Source of the DNA: M3007 sp964550795
GTDB taxonomy: Bacteria; Bacteroidota; Bacteroidia; Chitinophagales; Saprospiraceae
Length of the DNA stretch: 64,000 bases
Direction of reading: 5' to 3'
NCBI GenBank assembly: GCA_964550795.1
Contig: CAZKBH010000014.1
Coordinates: forward strand, 27,323 to 91,322
The notes under the pieces are model-generated. The model did no database searches and was not told the origin of the DNA. It was given only the letters and a program-made list of their open reading frames with translations. Positions 51,257-61,700 of the stretch are shown piece after piece (positions within the stretch are counted from its first letter, which is position 1; each line of letters starts with the position of its first letter). The position numbers and the translations under genes are program-made.

Positions 51257-54200
51257 TTATTTTTTCACAATTCTAGCCATCAACGGACGCGCTAAACCAT
51301 TGATTTTCAGGAAATAAACCCCGGCAGCTTGCTTATCCAGGATAACCATGCCCCGCAAAGTATCGTCCCAGCGCACCAATCGAACGGCCTGCACAAATCT
51401 GCCTCTGGCGTCAAAAACTTCGCACAAAACAGACTGTTCCGAATCCAGCGCGGTCAGTTCGATATTCGCCATTCCGCTGGTTGGATTCGGTGAAATTTTG
51501 AGCGCGCGCGCCTGAAATGGCTCCTGCGCAGAAACCGTACACAAATCTACGGGGCGTTCAACTACACAACCGTTGGCATCCACACAATACAGGGTGTATA
51601 GCCCGGCATTCAAACCCAGGAAAACTGAATCTAACTGATAGTTGAGGTTGTCAATGCTGTATTGGTATGGTGCTGTCCCGTTCGAGGGCATTGCACTGAT
51701 TTTTCCATTGCCGATCGGTTCTGGACATTCGACTAAAACCTCCAATTCAAANNNNNNNNNNATTCAAAGCCCGCACAAAGGGGGGCTGCACAAAATGGCT
51801 TCGATAGGGATGCGCCAAAATTCCCGCCGAAGTAGGTCCAAATGGAAGCCCCGTCGTTTGGATTAAACAAATTGATAAAGCCCCCGTCCATGCCATTCTC
51901 CCCGGAATCGAAGAGTGTGAACACGTAACATTTGTCTTTTTCCAGGCATAATTCATCGCTGTAAAATCCAAAAGGCTCCGGGTAAGGACCGCCAGTGCGC
52001 ACTAAATTGCCCTGATCGTCGCGAAGTTCCCAGTAGTTCTCCGCGGGCGTTTCGTTGGTACCAAAAGATATTTGTACCGGGTATCCATCGGCTGCAAGGT
52101 TGAAGCTAAGTTCTCCAGTATCGTTGCTTGGATCTTCATCTTCCCCTTGTCCCGAAACGTTGGTAATATCCACCTGAACGGTATTTTGGCCGAATTGCAA
52201 GCCCGTTACCAATACGGTCAACTCAATGGATTCATCGAGCGGAAGGGTCAATAGCTGTGGGACAATTGGTTGAAGCACCCCATTGGAGGTGATTTGAAGG
52301 TCAAAATGCTGGTTATCACCCAGGCCATTGTTCCGAATGGTCACTCCGATGTATGCAAAATCCGGATTATTACAGGCTTGAATGGTTCGAACGCTTACTA
52401 CTTCCAATTCGCGGAGCGCGCGATTCCGGACAATGGCCGAAACTGTGTCGTTGACTTTTTGCTCGTCGTTAGGCAAGGTGGCCCTGATTTCAAAAAAATA
52501 CGCTCCACCAAGCGTGCTGAGATCTTCCGTGGTCCCGAACGTGTGCTCCACGGTCGCGCCTGCATTCACGGCACTGGGGAAAGTTTCCGTTTTCCAAACC
52601 CCTCCGTTCAGCCGGTAAGAAAGTTCAACGCCCGTTTGACTGCTTAGGCCAAAATTCCGAAAACGCATCCGAACGGCTTCTGTCGCAGACAAATTTGGGC
52701 CATTCACAGGCGAAACCAGCGCAATGGCACCGACATCTGTCTGCTGACGAACAGGCGTACAAATGGTAAATTCCATTGGCTCGGAATCGGCAAAGGAGGC
52801 ACTCACCAACACTTTTCCATAAATATCCATGAGTCGGAACTCCCCAGACCAGGAAAAAGTAGAGGCTTTCAGCACCACTTTATAGCAGGTATTGTCGTCG
52901 CTACAAATCTGCGTAAACGTTTGCCCGGCACTCATCTCACCCGTCGCAAGCAACACATTTGCCTGGGTGCGCAATTCCCAGCGCAGCACCCCGAAGGTTG
53001 TTTCAGACTCTGCAGTCAGGTAAGTGCCGTCCAAATTTCCGTTGAATTTAATCGGCGGAAGTGAATCATTGGAAGTCCGTTCGTCTTGTACGCCGTTGGG
53101 TAATGTGGCAAAAATAGTGAGGCCATTGACTCCATTCAAGATTCCAATTGCCTGAAAATCAATGGTATCCCTTTCATTCGGAGCGAGATTGCCGGTCCAG
53201 TTAAACACATTAAAAAATTGGTTATTGACGCGCCAATAAATCTTCGCGCTCTGCAAGGGCAAACCGGATGCGTTCCGAATCACGACACCAAAATCAGTCT
53301 GCGAACCACAAACCAGGCCGGGAAGGTTATAAGCGCCAACGACCGCCACATCGTTGGAGGTAAGTTTTTGCACCACTGCATCCAGGGTGTCATTGCGCGT
53401 GAACTGATCTAAAGGCCAATGGGTAATGATTCGGAATTTGTAATCCGCACCCACAGTGGGCATATCCACATTCACCGCAAACGTGTGATCGTAGGTTTCG
53501 CCCGGGGCAATGGAGGCAGTAATATTTTCCGTAGCAATCAGGTTTCCTTCAAACATTAAAGACACCGAGATGCCGGGGGTACTGACCAGACCGCCATTCA
53601 AAATCCGGACCTGCACTTGTTCGCCGTTCCCCAAAGTAGCGGAATTGATTGGCGTGAGCAGGGCCAAGGGCTTCACATCATAGGTATCCACCTGAATTTT
53701 GAACGAACCAATACGGGTGCCCCAAGTCACGCCCGTCGGTTGATATTCTCCTGTAAACCAGAACGTTCTGCCATCTTCTGGGTCCACACTCATGTTACTG
53801 TAATCGCCCCAACGGGGGTCGTAGTGACTTTGGGTGCCGGGTGCGAGGGTATATTCCTCCACCGGCATTTCACCCAACGGATCCGTAGATCGGCGGCCTG
53901 TTAGGTAGATTCCTGGGTACAAAAACTGGCTTGCACCCGTATATCCCAGCGCAATATTGCCTGCCTCATCGGTACAAATAGTACCCATAAACCGATTGGT
54001 CACCAAATCCGGCGCATAAGTTCCTTCCTGGTACAATTCCCAGTCGCTGCTACCTGATTTGCGCAGTTCATACCAGCGTACTGCCGCATCACCACCCTCA
54101 CCTACCTGGCCTGAAACGTCCGTAATGTGGTTAAAAACAACCGATTCATAGCTTCCAAAATTCCGGTATGGTGCGCGATACATAATGATATTTTCCAAAG

Positions 54201-55320
54201 CGGTAATCCGAGGCGCATCTGCATCCGGCTGTTCAATGCAGTCGAAAAGCCCATTGCCGAAGCAGACCTTAGTTTCAAAAGGGCTTGGAAAAATTTTATC
54301 AGGGCCTGTAATATTGCTCAAGGCCTGATTGTCCCAGTCCACATTAACCTCCCAAATCTGCAAATGGTCTTGTCCACCATCCCAGGCATCATCGTAAATC
54401 CTGAAAATATATTCCGGACTTCCGGCAGGCGGTGGCGGACCACCTTCCCAGTCGGCACCCGTGGCGGGTTGGTATGCAATACCCTGATAATTAGGCATTA
54501 CAAACCGATAAAGGTCAAAAAACGGCTCGCCCGCCAATATAGCCGAGCGTTCCAAGGCATAGCCCGAGCATGTATTGGTATTTGTTATTTCGTTTACCGT
54601 CACGAAGTAGGCATTGTGCCACACGTACAGTTTTGGGTAATCGCCAAAACCCAGGGTTTGGAATCGGTAGGCTTTCCAACCGCCGGTGGGATCGCTGTCA
54701 TTAGAAATCGCAATCAGCAATTCGTTGGTAAAAAAGCCCTGCATTTCCATGATGAGCCAGCGCTCGGCATCATGGTCGTATTGCACAATCGGGTCGCCAA
54801 TACTGCCTGTGCCTACGGCATTCCAGATGGTGCTGCTGAGGATCGGGCCGTACACAGATTCGCCGGAATGTTTGTCCCAAACCTGCAACCAGGAGCCGCC
54901 CGCAGCATTGGTCATTTGAACGTAGTGGTTTTTGCCGATGTCTCCCGTCGGGTCAGGAGGCGTTACGCCGCCCGGATCCTGCAGGCCTTCAATATTAAAA
55001 CCCGGATTAATTTGTGGCCCGCTCCCCCGGTTTTCAGCCTGATTTTTAACAAGAGGATCGCCCCCCTGAGGAGAAGGGTTTGGATTGTTTAAATCGTTGG
55101 CAAAGAAGTAGTTGCGTTTTTCAGCCAACTTTTTAGGCAAATTTTTCGAAAGCTCAGTTTGCGGAATCAGTTCGCGCAAAGAAGGAAAACTCCCCAACAT
55201 TTCGCCCTTGGATGTCATGGGCGGATACGATTGGGGCGGATCGGTTTGTAGAATGGTGGTTTGAGCAACTGAAGAGGCCACGATGGACCAAAGAAGGCAG
55301 ATTGTAAGAAAGATACGCAT
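51257..55320 (-). CDS. Giant secreted multidomain protein with T9SS sorting domain (split only by an artefactual gap)
   Basis: About 1348 aa from the ATG at 55320, which precedes the signal peptide MRIFLTICLLWSIVASSVAQ. The N-terminal half contains propeller-like stretches (DPTGDIGKNHYVQMTNAAGG; GDPIVQYDHDAERWLIMEMQ). The centre has repeated CARDB-like adhesion domains (PLALLTPINSATLGNGEQVQ; GAIALVSPVNGPNLSATEAV). A SprB-type repeat (NGTAPYQYSIDNLNY) and a T9SS sorting domain (KISPNPTSGMANIELTALDS) end it. Ten N split the gene near the C-terminus, but the flanks share ATTCAAA; collapsing it gives a single 1349-codon frame (CAGFELEVLVECPEP). Probably a surface or secreted adhesin-like protein. 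Confidence 0.93.
51752..51761. other. Assembly gap (10 N) with 7-bp overlapping contig ends
   Basis: ATTCAAA precedes and follows the N run. Collapsing one copy restores the reading frame across the SprB-like repeat, so the gap is an assembly artefact. Confidence 0.85.
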
Positions 55321-55633
55321 GGGAATGGCTAGGTTAAAAAAATGAGCACCCGCTGCCATCCGAAAAGCAGCCCGAGCCCTCATTTTGGCCGCCAATGTAT
55401 GGGGAAAAATTGGTGCGTATGAGGGAGATTTTGGGGAAACGTCCAAAGCCGACGTTTTGAGTTCAATTGCATATTGGACCCTCCTTTTATTTATCAGGCA
55501 GAAGTGATGCCTTAAAAATCAAAATCAGTGCTTTAGCCACGTTTTGTCATTTTTGAGCCCAAAAAGTAACCAAAAAGGCTCGGCTGTCGAAAAATCTAAC
55601 CATTCAATGCTATCTTGCACAAAAATTTAGACC

Positions 55634-55927
55634 ATGCGCAATTTTCAAAAAATACTCCTATTCACCATCGCAGCCATCGCCTGCTTCTCTTTGGCATCCT
55701 GCGCAGACGTAGAACCCATTCAAGAATGCCTTACAGGTAAAAGATACGGCATACTCTACGGCTTGCTGCACGGGTTTATCACGCCCATCAGTTTTATCGC
55801 CAGCCTTTTTAACGACCAGATCGCCATCTACGCCGTCAACAATTCCGGGGGTTTGTATGATTTGGGATTTCTGCTGGGTTCCAGCGGATGGGGGTTTATG
55901 GCGGGGAATAAGTCTAAATCGCGGTAG
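55634..55927 (+). CDS. Small putative lipoprotein with hydrophobic mature part
   Basis: A 97-aa protein with a lipoprotein signal (LFTIAAIACFSLASC, lipobox LASC) and a mature part containing RYGILYGLLHGFITPISFIA, SLFNDQIAIYAVNNSGGLYD and LGFLLGSSGWGFMAGNK. The glycine- and aromatic-rich hydrophobic segments suggest membrane association. Similar small proteins are common in Bacteroidota but I do not know their role. It stands alone between two minus-strand operons. Confidence 0.7.
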   Translation: MRNFQKILLFTIAAIACFSLASCADVEPIQECLTGKRYGILYGLLHGFITPISFIASLFNDQIAIYAVNNSGGLYDLGFLLGSSGWGFMAGNKSKSR

Positions 55928-55951
55928 GGAATGGGGAACGCGGATTACGCG

Positions 55952-56046
55952 GATGCTGCGCAACACGGATTTTGAAGGTTGATTGGACTTGGAACGAAAC
56001 TTGGAACGCGGATGACACTGATGCTGCGCAACGCGGATTTTGAAGG
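55952..56046. repeat. Two 27-bp direct repeats
   Basis: GATGCTGCGCAAC-CGGATTTTGAAGG-type units at 55952-55978 and 56020-56046 differ by a single base. They lie between the small lipoprotein gene and the 3' end of tamL, in a stretch of GCGGAT-rich sequence. No function is evident. Confidence 0.7.
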
Positions 56047-56054
56047 AGGTCCTT

Positions 56055-58388
56055 CTAAAACGGATACCCAAAGGAAAAATTCCAGTTCAAATTCTCCCGC
56101 CGCCAGCCCCTATAACCGAAGCGCATGTTATCCCCCACCCAGCGCTGGCCCTCGGGCAGGAAGGGTTTGGTGAGCGGAACGGCTACATCAAGCCGCAAAA
56201 CAAAGAAGCCGAGGTTGATGCGCAAGCCCACCCCGGTACCCAGCGCCAACTCCTTGTAAAAACGATTTAAACGAAACTGCGACGCCTCGGTCGCATCGGG
56301 TCCTGAGGTGAGCCAGATGTTTCCAGCATCCACAAAAAAAGCAAGCTCGGGAAAGCGTCCAACCGGCACTCGATATTCTAAACTGCTCTCTATCAGCAAA
56401 TTACCCGTATAATTTCCCACTTTAATTCCCGCGCCTGACGTGTCACGGGCTTGCCCTCCAGGCCCCACCGTGCGCGGCGCAAACGCCCGCACACTCGAAG
56501 CGCCCCCGATCACAAAACGATCCAGCAATGCAATAGTGCCGTTCGGGCGGAGCGGTATACCTGCACCCACCGCCATTCGATACGCGAGCACATTGCGACC
56601 ATGCGTCCGTTGATATTGACGGTAATCGGACTCCATAAAGATGTTGAGCGGACTTTCTAAAATATAATCTTCGGGCAAGGAACGACTGCGCGTATAACCG
56701 CTGGCTTGTGTGGCAAAACGTTGCCGAAAATAGACCATCAAGCGCCGGGCAGGTTCCAGTCGCTGATCGAAGGTGAACGTGTAATTGGGTTTATATTCAA
56801 GGAAGGTCAGCAATGCCCGGGAAGTCCCCGTCGAATCGTTGGGTATGTCACGGATCAATTGTTTTCGGATATCCCGGTTGCTGGTGGTCGAATATTGCAA
56901 GCCAATACTGAGCGGGTTGGCGGCATGTATGACGGAGCCTCTGCGATTCTTTTTCCACAAATAACCACCTTCAGCGCCAATCCGTTGAAAACTCAAGCCA
57001 AATTCGCCCAGCTCAGGCAGGGCGTACCGGAATCGGTTGGCTTCGTGGCGGAGACTGAAGATGGTGGCGCCGATGGCGAGCCGTTGTTTTTCCGGGAGCA
57101 ATAACATGTAAGGCAGGGTAATTCGTGCCGTTGCATCGCTCACCAAAAAATCCTCAAAGTCAAAATTGCTTTTGTTGGTGCGCAAATAAGCCCCGTTTAA
57201 AGACACCTGCAGGGCTTCCGCACCCCGAAAGGTATTTCGGTGGAAATAAGCGCCGCCCAATCGAAGCCCGTAATAAAAACTGGGCGAAAATACCGCAGAT
57301 AAAGTGCCTTCTACCCGCTCGGGACGGTATGGGGTGAGAAAAATGCGAACCTCCAAAAGAGAATCCGCTTCGGGCGAAACATCGAATCGAATGTTGACAA
57401 ACTTGTATAGATTCAGGTTCAGCAGGCGGAAAATAGTGGCCTGATAATCCACATTCGAGTACAATTCGCCGCAGCGAAAATAAAGCTGCCGATTCAACAC
57501 CTCCAGCTTGGTGCTCAATTCATGGTACACATATTGCACACAGCCAAAGCGAATGGTATCCGTTTGATTTTGTGTTGAGTCGGTTTTTTGAGCCAGATCG
57601 TAGTCGGGGTAAACGGTGACGTTTGCGATGCGGTATTGTTGGCGCTCGCGTTCTCCAACAGTAGGTTTTATGCGCAGGGTCAGTTTCATGTCGCCTGGCG
57701 GATTCAGGGTATCGGCTTCAAACAGCAGGTTGTCTGGAGAAAAATAGTACCAGCCGTGGTTGCGCAAAGAGTCTGACAAACGTTCACGCTCCGCAATAAG
57801 GTTTTCTAAATAATAAGGCTGAGTCGGCTGCACCAACGCCTCGGGTCTCATTGCATGAATGCGACGGCTAATCAAGCTGGAATCAGGCGGATACACCACT
57901 TTATCCACCAATTCACGTGGACTTTTCACGGTTACTTCGTACTCCAAAGTCATTTTTCTCCGGCTCGGTTTTTCCTTTGAGGTGATACTTACTTTGAAAT
58001 AACCACTGTTTGCGGCGCGCTCCGTGAGTAATTCGCGGTGCCGGTTTGCTGTTTTTGGTTCGTACAGAATTGGGGCTTCCCCTAAGTTGCCCGCAACAAA
58101 ACTCCCAAAACTATTGGGCCGACTGTTTTTAAACATGTTGTGGATAATCAGCTTAGGCCGCATCCAAAGGATCTTTTTATTGGGTCTTGGCAGGATAAGG
58201 GCTTTTTTAAGGTCCGCTTTGAGGAGTTTGGTCGAACCAATTTCTGGCCCTTTTTTGATTTTGACTTTTGCGCCTGTGTACAATCGCTCCCCCTCCCGGA
58301 GATGGCTCGTGCCCGTGCAGCCGACGCCGATAAGCGCAGCGAATGCCAGCAAAACCATAACTTTCGATAGAAAAAAACGTGTACGCAT
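56055..58388 (-). CDS. tamL: TamL outer-membrane lipoprotein (BamA/TamA-family barrel)
   Basis: A 777-aa outer-membrane protein starting MRTRFFLSKVMVLLAFAALI, with lipobox GVGC at about residue 24. POTRA-like domains occupy about 40-400 (KLLKADLKKALILPRPNKKI; YPPDSSLISRRIHAMRPEAL). A C-terminal surface-antigen barrel has the BamA-like motif FVIGGASSVRAFAPRTVGPG (VRGF-type loop) and ends WNFSFGYPF. Bacteroidota replace TamA with this lipidated form, which works with TamB in outer-membrane biogenesis. It lies downstream of tamB on the same strand, separated by 345 bp full of 7-bp repeats. The upstream in-frame extension to 58634 runs through those repeats and is rejected. Confidence 0.92.
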   Translation of the reverse strand: MRTRFFLSKVMVLLAFAALIGVGCTGTSHLREGERLYTGAKVKIKKGPEIGSTKLLKADLKKALILPRPNKKILWMRPKLIIHNMFKNSRPNSFGSFVAGNLGEAPILYEPKTANRHRELLTERAANSGYFKVSITSKEKPSRRKMTLEYEVTVKSPRELVDKVVYPPDSSLISRRIHAMRPEALVQPTQPYYLENLIAERERLSDSLRNHGWYYFSPDNLLFEADTLNPPGDMKLTLRIKPTVGERERQQYRIANVTVYPDYDLAQKTDSTQNQTDTIRFGCVQYVYHELSTKLEVLNRQLYFRCGELYSNVDYQATIFRLLNLNLYKFVNIRFDVSPEADSLLEVRIFLTPYRPERVEGTLSAVFSPSFYYGLRLGGAYFHRNTFRGAEALQVSLNGAYLRTNKSNFDFEDFLVSDATARITLPYMLLLPEKQRLAIGATIFSLRHEANRFRYALPELGEFGLSFQRIGAEGGYLWKKNRRGSVIHAANPLSIGLQYSTTSNRDIRKQLIRDIPNDSTGTSRALLTFLEYKPNYTFTFDQRLEPARRLMVYFRQRFATQASGYTRSRSLPEDYILESPLNIFMESDYRQYQRTHGRNVLAYRMAVGAGIPLRPNGTIALLDRFVIGGASSVRAFAPRTVGPGGQARDTSGAGIKVGNYTGNLLIESSLEYRVPVGRFPELAFFVDAGNIWLTSGPDATEASQFRLNRFYKELALGTGVGLRINLGFFVLRLDVAVPLTKPFLPEGQRWVGDNMRFGYRGWRRENLNWNFSFGYPF

Positions 58389-58500
58389 ATATGCGGTAGG
58401 GTTTAAAATATAAAAGGGTACAAATTTTTCGGAATGGCTTTTAACACAACAGCCGAATAATTCAATCTGACTATCCGAATGTAGGGTACTTGTGATGAAA

Positions 58501-58528
58501 TATCGAATATCGAACACCCAATATCGAA
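58501..58528. repeat. Short heptamer array (TATCGAA), four units
   Basis: TATCGAA, TATCGAA, CACCCAA, TATCGAA in tandem. This is the reverse complement of the TTCGATA units in the larger array at 58602-58685, so the two face each other across about 73 bp. Confidence 0.85.
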
Positions 58529-58601
58529 TGAAGAAGTAGTTTAAAGGTGACAGGATACTAAATCCAAATGTTCTATCAACGCCGGTTAATGAGTATACCC
58601 C

Positions 58602-58685
58602 TTCAAAATTCGGTGTTCGGTGTTCGGTGTTCAAAATTCGATGTTCGATGTTCGGTATTCGATATTCGATATTCGATATTCGATA
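58602..58685. repeat. Heptamer array (TTCGRTR), twelve units
   Basis: Twelve tandem 7-bp units: TTCAAAA, three TTCGGTG, TTCAAAA, two TTCGATG, TTCGGTA and four TTCGATA. It lies in the tamB-tamL intercistronic region, with a facing inverted array at 58501-58528. Confidence 0.9.
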
Positions 58686-58697
58686 TTTTTCAAGCTT

Positions 58698-58730
58698 ATT
58701 CGGGGTGCGACTTCAAGTCGCACCCCGAAT
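58698..58730. repeat. REP-like palindrome, copy 2
   Basis: ATTCGGGGTGCGACTT...AAGTCGCACCCCGAAT with loop C. Same element as 30237-30269, here with longer arms because the loop bases also pair. It begins 4 bp after the tamB stop and may act as a 3' stabiliser or terminator. Confidence 0.85.
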
Positions 58731-58733
58731 AAT

Positions 58734-61700
58734 TCATTTTCGTTTGCGCTTCCCCCCAAACTCCCGGGTCATAATCAAACCCGCCCCCGAATTGCGCAGA
58801 TTCGAAGAAGAAGCATTGAGTAGTTCGAAGCCTCGTTCCGAAAATACCGTGATTTTAAAATCGCCCTTGGGGGTAAGCGCGTATTCTACCGAAGCGTTTT
58901 CCAAAGCGCTGGTCGCCTCGTTTCCGTTGCTGCCAACGGTGGTTCCTCCCGTGAGTTTGAACGTCAGACGGTCTTGAAAAAACGATTTTTGCAGCTGCAA
59001 TTGATAGTTGGTAGAACCATCATCCTGGCTGCCACCCCTGTTGCTGGATCCTTCCTTTGTGGCAAAATCCACATCAATAAAAGTCAGATACTGATCCGCC
59101 AATGCATTGATTTGTCCGGTCAAAAAACTGGTCAAACCTGTTTGCAAGGGGTTTCCTCCCCCACCAATACTGGTAGCTCCTACCGATTCGCCAATAAAAT
59201 TGCGCAACAACAAGACCCCGAATACCTGCCTCGAAAGCAGGTTTTTATCATTATTCACATTACTCAAAGCACTTTCCACCAAACTGACTTGCTGGTTGCC
59301 GAAGTTGGCACCAAGACCGCCCGGGCCTCCGGTGGAAGGGTATATAAACTCAAAAGTTACATCCGGCTCTGTCGCAGAACCCTTGATGGAAGTCTGCAAA
59401 AAGAAGGTCTGAGGTCTTCGATACAGCGCCGTTTCTTCACTCGAAGCAACCGATAACTGATTGACAACCAATGGATAAGGCGATGCTTTAAATTGATAGC
59501 GCGCTTTCAGGTCCAGCTCGGGCTTGGCAATATCGCCTGTCCAGGTAATCGAACTGCCTTTTGTGACATTAAAACTGCGTTTCACCACCGATTGGTAGGA
59601 ATAATTGTACACGCCACGCACCAATTCCATACTTCCAGCCAGGGTCATGTTGCCGTTAGATAACATATCGAATTGCAGTCGCCCCATCGCTTTACCCCGA
59701 AAATCATCTCCTGTGACAGGATTAATCACACTATTGATAGTAAGGTTTGAATCAATTTCGATGCTGGCACTGAGCGTAAATGGTTGCGCAGACACTGGCG
59801 CATCATACACGGGAGGCCGAACATACTGGCGGGGCGGCGGTAAAAAATAAACAATTCCCTCGTGCTGCAAGGCCTGGGTGGCTTCGTCGTACACGTAGGT
59901 AAAACTGGATTCTTTCTCCGTTTTGACCACCACAAGTATATCCGGCTGGATAATCGGGCCGCGCACTGTGCCGTCAAGCGAGATGTATAATTCCCCAAAA
60001 TAAACCGGATTTTGTTGTCGGGTGGAGTTCAACACCTGCCAGCGGTCGGCTTTAAGCGTAAGATTGGTTTGGATATCGGTCCAATCCTTGGAGGTAATTT
60101 TACCATTGATTTCCAGGGTTTTACCGTAGGGGTCACGCAGGGTTAAACCTTCTACCCGCACGCCCGATTCCGTAAATTCCAAAGGGGTTTCGCTTAATTC
60201 GTAGCGCACATTGGTCAGGGTGGGGGTAAAAAAAGTCTCGTGCAACTGCAATTTACCCCGCACGAGCGGCGCCTCCGAAGTACCTTTTATGTTGAGGTGC
60301 GCCTCCGCCCAGCCCCCTAAATCAAGCAGAATGCCTTTGATAAAAATGTCAAAATTGTTGTAGTCCAGCCGGTCAATATCCAGCGCAAAATCAAGCCCGG
60401 TTTTACCTCCAGCTAATCTTTTCGTAGTCCCTTCCACTTGAATTGACTGGCCGCGACCGGTTAATTTTAAGTCATTTATGGCCACACTTCCCGGCGTAAT
60501 GCGAATCTCATTTTGGGCATCTACGGCCCATTCGTGGTAATCAATAATCTGGCGCGGCATCAAAGCAACCCGTGTTTCCTTGGTCGCGTTGTTCATATTC
60601 CCCTGGAGTTCAAACAAAAACCGCTCGCGACCATCCTCGCCCGCAGCCTTAAATGACACATCGGCCACATTGGCCAAAAAACGACCGTTTAGAACCACGT
60701 CTTGAATAAAATTTTCATCGCCTCTTTTCACAAAAGGCGCGGTAAGCACAAACATAGCCGCAGTGTCCCCCGCATAAGCACGCACATCCATGGAATCTAT
60801 GTCCCAACCCGTGTACACAATGCGCGGTGCCTGGATATTTAAATTAAAATAATTGCGCTCTGCCACCAAAGAACCTCCCAAATGTAAGGGCGCAAGTTCT
60901 GTCAAACCTGGCACCAAACCTGTGGTCAACACATCCGTACGCAACAACCGAATTTGTACGGACAAAGAATCGGTTCCGACGGTAGGCCTCGCCGCCGTTC
61001 GATCTACCACAAAATATTGATCCGCAATATTGGCAATGGTGGTGGACAAATCAGGCAGGGAGAAATAACCTTTGATCTCGCCCTCCAGCCAATCAGAACT
61101 GAGGTTGATATAGTTCTGGTCGTTGTCTAATTTGATATCAAAAGTCAGATCACCCGGATTGATATGCACGGTATCATACTGTAAATCAATCATTTCAATC
61201 TTCACCTGCGCGGTCAAGGTATCCACCGACAAACCCTCCGAATGCGATCGGATACGCATACAAGCCATGGTGGGACGATACGACCAGCCCAAGGCGCGAA
61301 GGTCCAGACAATTTAGGGCAAGGTCTAAATCCAGGATGGGTATATTGGACCTGAAATCGCCCACCGCCCGGGCACGCACCGCAAAACGTTCGTCGGGCGA
61401 TTGGAACCCTCCGCTAAATTGCTTGCCGTTCACATCGGCATCAAAACCGATCTCGCGCAGGATGAGGTTGTCCCAAATGACCGAATCAAATTTTCCGCTC
61501 ATTTGAACACGGGCTGTTTCTCCAAATTGAAATCCTTCGCCACTTATATCTGCCGTTAGACTCGCGGTTTTGAGCATTTGCAGGTTGCTATCCACGACCA
61601 ATCGGTGGACCAAAATATTCTCCGCCACCAGCTTCATTTGATAACTGCTGTCCAGCAAGCGGCCATCCATTTGAATTACGCCCAAGTCGCCCAGGCCGAT

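Noticed and set aside
58389..58634. N-terminal extension of tamL through the heptamer array
   Set aside because: It would put 82 repeat-derived residues in front of a clear lipoprotein signal peptide.
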